Shown here: piece by piece, positions 57,667-64,000 of the stretch | Layout: the number at the start of each line of letters is the position of its first letter | How positions within the stretch are numbered: position 1 is the first letter of the stretch | Source of the DNA: Megasphaera vaginalis (ex Bordigoni et al. 2020) | Lineage (GTDB): Bacteria > Bacillota > Negativicutes > Veillonellales > Megasphaeraceae | Direction of reading: 5' to 3' | NCBI RefSeq assembly: GCF_900240295.1 | Contig: NZ_OEQB01000007.1 | Coordinates: 1-64,000, forward strand | DNA: 64,000 bases | Notes under the pieces: model-generated | What the model saw: the letters and a program-made list of their open reading frames with translations, nothing else | Databases searched by the model: none | What the model was told of the DNA's origin: nothing | Made by a program: the position numbers and the translations under genes

Positions 57667-58583
57667 AGCGCAGCCGCCCCTTTGACCCCTTCCACTTTGT
57701 CACGCTTCGTCTGCGGTACAAGCTTCGGCTCAACGCCCGGCTTGTCATAGCTTTGTCCGCTCTGCGCATTGAGGATGACAAAAACTTCTTCCAATTTGGA
57801 AAAATCGACGCCCGTTTCGATGACGGCGTATTTGACAAAATCGCTGTCATTTTGATGGATGGACGTAATTTTGCCGATGTAGATTCCTTTCGGATAAATC
57901 GAACCGAACCCGGAAGTCACCAGCGTATCACCTTCCAGAATATCGGCATCTTTGGCAATATTGACGAATTGCGGCTCCGTCGGTACGTTGCCGTTTCCGC
58001 GAACGACGGAAGATACCCGTGATTCGGGACGCTCGACAATGGCGCCAACGCTGGTCCGCGGATCCGTCATCAGCTGTACCCGGGCGGAATAGTCAAAAGC
58101 GTCGGAAATAAAGCCGACAACGCCGTTCGGCGTAATGACGGGCATATTCATCTCCACGCCGTCTTTGCTGCCGGCATTGATGATCAGCGTATTGCTCCAT
58201 GTACCGTAATCACGTGAAATAACGGAGCTTGCCAATAATTTATACTGGCCGTGCGTATTGCGAAAGTCGAGAAGATCGCGGAGCCGTTTATTTTCCGCCG
58301 CCAGTTCATCGTAATCGACGCTGTGTTCTTTCAAGGCGGCATTTTCTTTTTCCAATGCTTCCCATTCGATACGGTTCTTTAAATTGATTTCCACCAAATA
58401 CGCTGCCGACGAAAATTTATCCATAATCCACGCCGTGCCGTATTCAAAAGGAGCCGCCGCCAGTTGCAGCGGTTTTGTGATGTACGGGAGCGAACTGCGC
58501 TGCCGCCAGGCCCAACCGACAACGGCAATGAGGATCAATAAAATGAGAACTGCTGCGACGCTCTTTTTCCCAAACGAAAACAC
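57663..58583 (-). CDS. mreC: MreC, rod-shape scaffold protein
   Basis: 306 residues from a GTG start at 58583 (AAGGAG upstream). One N-terminal span (residues ~8-25), a coiled coil (~55-100, NRIEWEALEKENAALKEHSVDYDELAAENKRLRDLLDFR) and a beta-barrel periplasmic domain (VISRDYGTWSNTLIINAGSKDGVEMNMPVI) follow the family plan. It connects MreB and MreD to PBP2 in the periplasm. Confidence 0.95.
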   Translation of the reverse strand: MFSFGKKSVAAVLILLILIAVVGWAWRQRSSLPYITKPLQLAAAPFEYGTAWIMDKFSSAAYLVEINLKNRIEWEALEKENAALKEHSVDYDELAAENKRLRDLLDFRNTHGQYKLLASSVISRDYGTWSNTLIINAGSKDGVEMNMPVITPNGVVGFISDAFDYSARVQLMTDPRTSVGAIVERPESRVSSVVRGNGNVPTEPQFVNIAKDADILEGDTLVTSGFGSIYPKGIYIGKITSIHQNDSDFVKYAVIETGVDFSKLEEVFVILNAQSGQSYDKPGVEPKLVPQTKRDKVEGVKGAAAL

Positions 58584-58585
58584 TG

Positions 58586-59626
58586 TTAAAATCTCCTTCT
58601 ATAAATGTGCTGTGTTCCCTGAATCAGGGACATCAGTTTTTCTCGTTGACTTAACGCTATACCGGCTCCTCTGGCAACGACTTCCGAAGGATTGCCGACA
58701 AGATTGACAGGTACATCCAGCTCTTGCTGCAACAATTGGTCGAGCCCTTTCAGTTGCGACGTTCCGCCGGTAAGATAGATGCCGTTTTCCATGATATCCG
58801 CGGCGATTTCCGGCGGTGTTTCCCGCAAAACCGTTTTCGCCAGATCCAAAATTTTTACCAACGGACGGCCTAAAGCCGTGTATATTTCACTGGCCTTGAT
58901 TTCCAGCTCCTTCTGCAAGCCGTCATCTAATCCCCGCCCTGTAAAATAATAGCTTTTGTCCTCCAGCGGCAGCACAGCCGAACCGTTTTTCGTCTTCATT
59001 TCTTCCACTGTCGCATCATCGGTAACGACGGCAAAGGTATCACGCAGATAATCGCGGATCGCATCGTTGAAATCGAGACCGCCCAAATGGATGGACCGGG
59101 AAAGCACGATGCCGCCGAGAGAAAGAATGGCGATATTCGTCGTACCGCCGCCGATATCGATGACCATGCTGCCGATAGGATGGTAAATGGGCAGTCCCAA
59201 GCCGATGGCGGCGGCCGCCGCCGTTTCAATCAGGTATGCCTCTTTGGCGCCGGCCTGAAAAACGGCTTCCATAACGGCACGTTTCTCCACATTTGAAGCC
59301 GACGCCGGCACCCCGACCATGATTCGCAGACGCTGAACGGTCCGAACGCTTTTGCGCAGCAAATATCCGATCATGGCCCGCGTGACGGTATAATCCGAAA
59401 TGACGCCGTTCACCAGAGGGCGGTGCATGCGGACACTTTGCGGCGATTTCATCAACAACTCGTCGGCAGCCCTGCCGACGGCGACGATCTTATTATTCCG
59501 TTCGTCAGTCGCGATGATCGACGGTTCGGAAAGTATAATGCCGCGCCGTTCCACGTAGACTTGCGTCGTCGATGTGCCGAGATCGATTCCTATATTTTTG
59601 GTCAAGGGAGAGAAGATAGAAGACAT
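58586..59626 (-). CDS. mreB: MreB, actin-like cell-shape protein
   Basis: 346 residues. Phosphate loop 1 is NIGIDLGTSTTQVYVERRG, phosphate loop 2 MVIDIGGGTTNIAILSLGGIV, and the adenosine motif GIYLTGGTSQLKGLD, all canonical for MreB/Mbl. An internal amphipathic region would bind the inner membrane. GAAGGA precedes ATG 59626. It heads the minus-strand mre-mrd-rod operon, and its promoter lies just upstream. Confidence 0.96.
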   Translation of the reverse strand: MSSIFSPLTKNIGIDLGTSTTQVYVERRGIILSEPSIIATDERNNKIVAVGRAADELLMKSPQSVRMHRPLVNGVISDYTVTRAMIGYLLRKSVRTVQRLRIMVGVPASASNVEKRAVMEAVFQAGAKEAYLIETAAAAAIGLGLPIYHPIGSMVIDIGGGTTNIAILSLGGIVLSRSIHLGGLDFNDAIRDYLRDTFAVVTDDATVEEMKTKNGSAVLPLEDKSYYFTGRGLDDGLQKELEIKASEIYTALGRPLVKILDLAKTVLRETPPEIAADIMENGIYLTGGTSQLKGLDQLLQQELDVPVNLVGNPSEVVARGAGIALSQREKLMSLIQGTQHIYRRRF

Positions 59627-59664
59627 GAGAAATTCCTTCCTAAGCTAATTGCAGTCGTCTTATT

Positions 59665-59693
59665 ATTTTACCACAAACAATGCGTCCAGTGAA
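59665..59693 (-). promoter_or_regulatory. mreB operon promoter
   Basis: On the minus strand, TTCACT, 17 bases, TAAAAT, about 40 bases before the mreB ATG. Confidence 0.6.
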
Positions 59694-59717
59694 TAAGCGA
59701 ACAGGCCGATTTAGTAA

Positions 59718-59758
59718 AAAAGAGATTCTCCCGCGGCGTGCGGAGAATCCCTTTTTTT
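59718..59758. terminator. Terminator between the RND operon and mreB
   Basis: GATTCTCC and GGAGAATC form an 8-bp stem (59724-59749), with A6 on one side and T7 on the other, so it can act in either direction. It ends the RND transcript. Confidence 0.85.
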
Positions 59759-59759
59759 G

Positions 59760-62700
59760 TTAGTTTTTTCCGATCTTGAACCAGGCGGCGTACATTGTCG
59801 GCAAAACGAGAAGCGTCAGTACCGTCGCCCCCAGAAGACCGCCGGCGATCGCTACGGCCATCGGCCCCCAAAAGACGCTCCGCATCAACGGGATCATACC
59901 CAAGATCGCCGCCATTGCCGTCAACATGATGGGGCGGAAACGCATGATCGCCGAATCGATGACGGCGTCCCACGGACTTTCCCCGGCAGCCATATGCTTA
60001 TCAATCTGATCAATGAGAATGACCGAGTTGCGAATAATCATGCCGCCCAGGGCCAAGACACCGATATAGGCGACAAAGCCGAGGGATTTGCCGAAAAGCA
60101 GCAGGCCGATACTGACACCGATGATCCCCATCGGCGCCGTGATCAGCGTCAGCGCCATCAAGGAAAAGCTGCGCAGTTGGAACATCAACAGAGTCATGAT
60201 GACCAGGACCATGATCGGCACCGGCTGCAGCAGATAGTCTATCGATTTGCGACTGTTTTCCAGCGCCCCGTCAACTGCCACCGTATAACCGAAGCCCATG
60301 GAATCGCGAATATCGGCGATGTCGTCATAGGCTTTCTGCGTTATGTCGTTGGCCGTTCCTGACAGACCGGTTCCCTGAATCGTGATTGTCGGTTTGAGAT
60401 CGCGGCGCCAAATAATGCCGTCTTCCCCTTCGTAGGAAATCTTTGCCACCTGTTCCAGCGGCACGGTGCCGCCATTACCGACGGTAATCGGAATATCCTT
60501 GATTCGCGACAAGTCCGAACGATCGGCACTGCGCAAGCGCAACTGAATCCCGATGGTTCTGTCACCGGCATAATATTCGGCAATAGTCGCGCCAGACAGC
60601 TCCGTATACAGCGTTTTGGCAACGTCCTGTCCGGCCAGTCCCAAGGCGCGCAGTTTGTCCTGGTCCAGCGTCAGATGCATGACCTTGCTTTTCTGACTCC
60701 AGTTGAGATGAACATTTTGCAGATTCGGATCTTGCGACAATTTTTTTCTGATTGCGGCGGCATAGCCTTTCACCTTATCGATATTGGGACCTGAGACGCG
60801 CAGCATGAGGGGATAATTGGAAGGCGGTCCCATTTCGATGAACTTAATATTACCGCGCACATTCGGCTGCTTTTCAGCCATTTCCTCGCCGATCAGCCTG
60901 ACGAGTTCGGCCCGCGCTTCCGTATCTTTGGCGACGACGACGAACTGAGCGTAATTATCCGTCGGCAGAACAGGCTCCGTCGTCAGGACGAAACGAGGTG
61001 CACTTTCACCGACATAATAGGAATACGAGGCGATCTTATCCTGTTGACCGTCCAGATAAGCGGCCAGGACGGCAGCTTCCTTCTGTGACGCTTGCAGCGA
61101 CGCGCCTTCAGGCAGCCGCATTTCAACGATAACCTCAGGGCGCAGTGACGGCGGAAAAAATTCCTGCGGCACAAATTTCAGTAAAAAAAGGGACCCGGCA
61201 AATAGCACGCCTGTACCGATGATGACGCTCTTACGATGCAGCAGGCACCACGTCAGCGTTTTGCGAAACCAGCGGTAAAAAGCGGAACCGTACAGCTCTT
61301 TTTCCGTCTCTTCCCGCTTTATCCTGATCAAATAGTATCCGAAAAGAGGCGCAGCCATAACGGAAACGATCCAGGAGATCAAGAGCGCCGCCGTAATGAC
61401 GGGAAACAGAGCCTTGCAGAACTCTGCAGCGGCTCCCTGGGAAAACGCGACGGGAATGAAGCCGGCGCAGGTGATCAACGTGCCTGTCAGCATCGGTTTT
61501 GCCGTCGCCTTGAAAGCGTAACATGCCGCTTCCAGCCGGCCATAGCCCTTCTCCAACTGCACACTCATCATTTCGACGGCAATAATGGCGTCGTCGACCA
61601 ATAAGCCCAGGGCGACGATAAGGGCGCCTAAAGAGACTTTGTGCAAATCAATGCCGGCGACTTCCATAACGCAGAAAACGCCGGTAAGAACGAGGGGGAT
61701 GCAGCAGGCTACGACGAGACCGGTGCGGAGACCGAGACTGATGAAGCTGATGAGCAGGACGATGATGATCGCTTCGCGCAGTGAATTGGTAAAATCGCCG
61801 ATCGCTTCGTCAACGACCTTCGGCTGATCGGAAACCTGCTGCAGCGTCATACCGGCAGGCAGATCTTTTTCGGCTTCGCCGCATAAGCGTTTCAAGTTCT
61901 CACCGAGGGTGAGTATATTGCCGCCGTCAGTCATGGAAACGGCAATACCGATCGCCGGCTTGCCGTTAAAATACATTTTCGGTTCCGCCGGTTCGACAAA
62001 ACGCCGTTCCACCGTAGCAATATCGCCGAGTCGGAAGATTCGGCCGTTACCGTTAATCGGCAAACTGCGAATGGAATCGAGATCCGTGAAAGTTCCGGTA
62101 ATACGCAGGTACACGTTATCAGATGCCGTTTCCACCATACCGGCAGGCGTCATGGCATTCTGTCCTTTGACGGCGGCGGCAATGGCGCCGGGCGGAATCC
62201 CCAGGGAGGCGAGTTTTTCGTTCTCTACTTCGACATATACCTTTTCCGACTGTACGCCCAGCAGTTCCACCTTGCCGACATCCTTTACGCCGAGCATGGC
62301 GCGGCGTATCGTTTCCGCTTTCTGACGAAGCTCTTCATAGGAATAGCCGTCGCCGGTAACGGCGTAAACGGAACCGTATACGTCATCGTACCGGTCGTTG
62401 AAATAGGGACCGTAAACGCCTTCCGGCAGATCTTTGGCCACGTCGTTCGCCAAATTCCGCACTTCATGCCACGTAGCGCGCACCTTTCCCGTATCGAGTT
62501 TATCATCAAGGGTCACGTAAATGACGGCTTGTCCCGCTTTGGAATAACTCTTCAAATAATCGAGGTGCGGCGTATCCTGCAGTTTCTTCTCAAGCTTATC
62601 GGTAACCTGCTCTTCCATCTGTTCCGCCGTGGCACCGGGCCAGGAAACGTAAACGACCATTTGCCGCACAGTGTAAGAAGGATCTTCCATGCGGCCCAGT

Positions 62701-62795
62701 TTCATATAGGAGAAGACGCCGGCAATGGCGATGACGATAATGAAATACCAGACGAGAGCTTTGTTTTTCAATGCCAATTCACTCAGATTTCTCAC
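59760..62795 (-). CDS. RND-family efflux pump, inner-membrane transporter
   Basis: 1011 residues from a GTG start at 62795 that overlaps the adaptor stop by 4 bp. The protein has the AcrB/Mdt-type layout: one N-terminal span (VWYFIIVIAIAGVFSYMKLGRMEDPSYTVRQMVVYVSWPG), two large periplasmic domains, and two sets of membrane helices including LGLLVDDAIIAVEMM with the proton-relay Asp residues and ALGGMIIRNSVILIDQID. It exports drugs, lipophilic compounds or metals across the envelope with the adjacent adaptor; no TolC-type gene is in the window. The substrate is unknown. Confidence 0.92.
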   Translation of the reverse strand: MRNLSELALKNKALVWYFIIVIAIAGVFSYMKLGRMEDPSYTVRQMVVYVSWPGATAEQMEEQVTDKLEKKLQDTPHLDYLKSYSKAGQAVIYVTLDDKLDTGKVRATWHEVRNLANDVAKDLPEGVYGPYFNDRYDDVYGSVYAVTGDGYSYEELRQKAETIRRAMLGVKDVGKVELLGVQSEKVYVEVENEKLASLGIPPGAIAAAVKGQNAMTPAGMVETASDNVYLRITGTFTDLDSIRSLPINGNGRIFRLGDIATVERRFVEPAEPKMYFNGKPAIGIAVSMTDGGNILTLGENLKRLCGEAEKDLPAGMTLQQVSDQPKVVDEAIGDFTNSLREAIIIVLLISFISLGLRTGLVVACCIPLVLTGVFCVMEVAGIDLHKVSLGALIVALGLLVDDAIIAVEMMSVQLEKGYGRLEAACYAFKATAKPMLTGTLITCAGFIPVAFSQGAAAEFCKALFPVITAALLISWIVSVMAAPLFGYYLIRIKREETEKELYGSAFYRWFRKTLTWCLLHRKSVIIGTGVLFAGSLFLLKFVPQEFFPPSLRPEVIVEMRLPEGASLQASQKEAAVLAAYLDGQQDKIASYSYYVGESAPRFVLTTEPVLPTDNYAQFVVVAKDTEARAELVRLIGEEMAEKQPNVRGNIKFIEMGPPSNYPLMLRVSGPNIDKVKGYAAAIRKKLSQDPNLQNVHLNWSQKSKVMHLTLDQDKLRALGLAGQDVAKTLYTELSGATIAEYYAGDRTIGIQLRLRSADRSDLSRIKDIPITVGNGGTVPLEQVAKISYEGEDGIIWRRDLKPTITIQGTGLSGTANDITQKAYDDIADIRDSMGFGYTVAVDGALENSRKSIDYLLQPVPIMVLVIMTLLMFQLRSFSLMALTLITAPMGIIGVSIGLLLFGKSLGFVAYIGVLALGGMIIRNSVILIDQIDKHMAAGESPWDAVIDSAIMRFRPIMLTAMAAILGMIPLMRSVFWGPMAVAIAGGLLGATVLTLLVLPTMYAAWFKIGKN

Positions 62796-63877
62796 CCTTC
62801 GTCACCTTCCAATCGCACCGGCTGCCCTTCCTGAAGGAGGTGTACGCCGGCGGTGATGACGACGTCGCCGGCAGCGAGACCGGTTACCTGTACGTTATCA
62901 TCGCCGAAGGAGACGATGGTCACTTTTTTCAGCGTTGCGGCATGATCTTTCGTTACGACCCAAACATAGGGCGTATTTCCTGTCTGATAAATGGCTGACA
63001 ACGGCAACACGTAAGCTGTCGTATCGGGCGTTTCTCCCTTGGCCGTTACCGTAGCCGTCATGCCGAGCCGCATTCCCTGCGGCGGCGACGGCAAAGAAAC
63101 CGTGACGGTATACGTCCGCGTCACACTGTCCGCCATCGGCGCCACTTCGCGGACGATCCCCTGCGCCGATTGCTGCTGCAGGGCCCAGAAGGAAACGGTT
63201 ACTTCTTTTCCGGCGCGGAAATCATCGACATGATTTTCAGGAACGTGAATTTCAACCTCCAAGTCACCGGAATGGACCAAGGTCAATACCGGCTGACCGG
63301 CGGCGGCCACCTGGCCGACTTCGCCGCTGACGGCGGCAATAACGCCGTCCGCATCGGCAGTCAACGCCGTATAAGAGAGTTGATTCTGCTGGGACTGGGC
63401 CTGCGCCGCAGCCTGACGATACTGGGCCGCGGCCTGATCATAGGCTGTTTGATACTGATCAAGCTGCGCCGCGCTGACGGCATTCTGCGTATACAGGGCC
63501 TGGTATCTGGCCAAATTGGATGCCGCCAGATCATATTGGGCTTGTGCCGCCGCCGTGACGGCAGCAGCCTGGTTGACACCTTGCTGTACGTCTTTCGGAT
63601 CGACGGTCATCAAGACTTCGCCGCTGTGGACTACGCTGCCGAGTTGCACATTGCGAGACGTGATCCGGCCGCTGACTTGAAACGAAAGGTTACTTTCATA
63701 CCGGCCCTTTACTACGCCGGCATAATCGGCCGCAGTCGCACCGCTTTTCGTGCCGACCGTTTCCGTACGTACAAGCAGCGGTTTCTCCGCAGCCTGCTGT
63801 TCATTGCCGCAACCGGCGAGCGCTGCCGACAGACAAAGCGCCAGAACGACGGCGCCGGCATATACGTGTTTATTCAT
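62792..63877 (-). CDS. RND efflux membrane-fusion (adaptor) lipoprotein
   Basis: 361 residues. A lipoprotein signal peptide ends in the lipobox LAGC (Cys ~22). After it come a barrel-sandwich hybrid half (VSGRITSRNVQLGSVVHSGEVLMTVDPKD), a coiled-coil hairpin rich in Ala and Gln (~95-165), the second hybrid half (ADGVIAAVSGEVGQVAAAGQPVLTLV), and beta-barrel and membrane-proximal domains. It is anchored in the inner membrane and bridges to an outer-membrane channel. It is cotranscribed with the RND pump and overlaps the gene before it by 4 bp. Confidence 0.92.
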   Translation of the reverse strand: MNKHVYAGAVVLALCLSAALAGCGNEQQAAEKPLLVRTETVGTKSGATAADYAGVVKGRYESNLSFQVSGRITSRNVQLGSVVHSGEVLMTVDPKDVQQGVNQAAAVTAAAQAQYDLAASNLARYQALYTQNAVSAAQLDQYQTAYDQAAAQYRQAAAQAQSQQNQLSYTALTADADGVIAAVSGEVGQVAAAGQPVLTLVHSGDLEVEIHVPENHVDDFRAGKEVTVSFWALQQQSAQGIVREVAPMADSVTRTYTVTVSLPSPPQGMRLGMTATVTAKGETPDTTAYVLPLSAIYQTGNTPYVWVVTKDHAATLKKVTIVSFGDDNVQVTGLAAGDVVITAGVHLLQEGQPVRLEGDEG

Positions 63878-64000
63878 AGTGCATCACCTTCATCACTTTC
63901 CTTTAAATTCAGATCGGCTTCCGCAGCGTTTTTCGTCACTTCCCGCAAGTCGTCCAACATCCGTTGCAAATCCGTTTCGCTCATGGTAACCGTAATGCGT
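63874..64000 (-). CDS. C-terminal part of the gene preceding the efflux operon
   Basis: Only the last 41 codons lie in the window; the gene starts beyond base 64000. The visible end has the helical pattern ITVTMSETDLQRMLDDLREV, continues with an acidic tail and stops at TGA 63876-63874, overlapping the adaptor ATG (CTATGA). The overlap places it in the efflux operon. A regulator is common in this position, but the fragment does not allow a family call. Confidence 0.6.
   Translation of the reverse strand, partial: RITVTMSETDLQRMLDDLREVTKNAAEADLNLKESDEGDAL

Overview
The window looks like a chromosome segment of a diderm Firmicute (class Negativicutes, plausibly Megasphaera-like; this is inferred from gene content, not computed). 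Firmicute traits are a lexA/yneA-type SOS pair with GAAC-N4-GTTC boxes, PdxST with a MocR-type activator, and a YabE-like 3D-domain protein. Diderm traits are an RND efflux pump with a lipoprotein adaptor. The window starts inside a prophage and ends inside a gene beside the efflux pump.

Region 1 (1-17795) is the immunity, replication and integration end of a prophage. The early genes run on the minus strand from a Cro-like gene at 13197 leftwards: small regulators, a SNF2-type helicase, a DNA methyltransferase, a DUF2800 nuclease, a DUF2815 single-strand-binding protein, a family A DNA polymerase, a VapE-type primase-helicase, a VRR-NUC nuclease, a second SNF2-type helicase, DUF3310, and the start of a DUF1492-like gene. 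The repressor (13381) is divergent from cro across an operator region. An AT-rich cassette at about 14.0-16.16 kb adds a second repressor system with an ImmA-like peptidase and an orphan HsdR-N-type nuclease. It appears to have removed the 5' part of an older phage gene. The integrase (16689-17795) marks the right end. Homopolymer tracts and a 16-bp tandem duplication have altered several small phage frames.

Region 2 (17.8-24.2 kb) holds the attachment region with direct repeats and an unexplained terminator, a divergent LysE exporter/LysR pair, the pyridoxal phosphate synthase genes pdxST with divergent pdxR, and a second tyrosine recombinase.

Region 3 (24.2-30.2 kb) holds the divergent yneA-like/lexA pair with four LexA-box-like palindromes, purC, a purine permease, an unrecognised helical-repeat protein and a MarR regulator.

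Region 4 (30.2-38.9 kb) is a minus-strand housekeeping operon: rpsB-tsf-pyrH-frr-(small unknown)-uppS-cdsA-rseP-ispG-proS. The dxr gene often found between cdsA and rseP is absent.

Region 5 (39.2-49.0 kb) holds a metallo-beta-lactamase-fold protein, a YabE-like 3D-domain protein, a polyphosphate cluster (ppk, a degenerate Ppx/GppA homologue and a canonical divergent ppx), TPP-riboswitch-controlled thiC, and a secreted SIMPL-domain protein.

Region 6 (49.0-59.6 kb) is the minus-strand cell-shape operon mreB-mreC-mreD-mrdA-minD-like-rodA, followed by two radical-SAM-associated genes and rng. Region 7 (59.7-64.0 kb) is an RND efflux operon.
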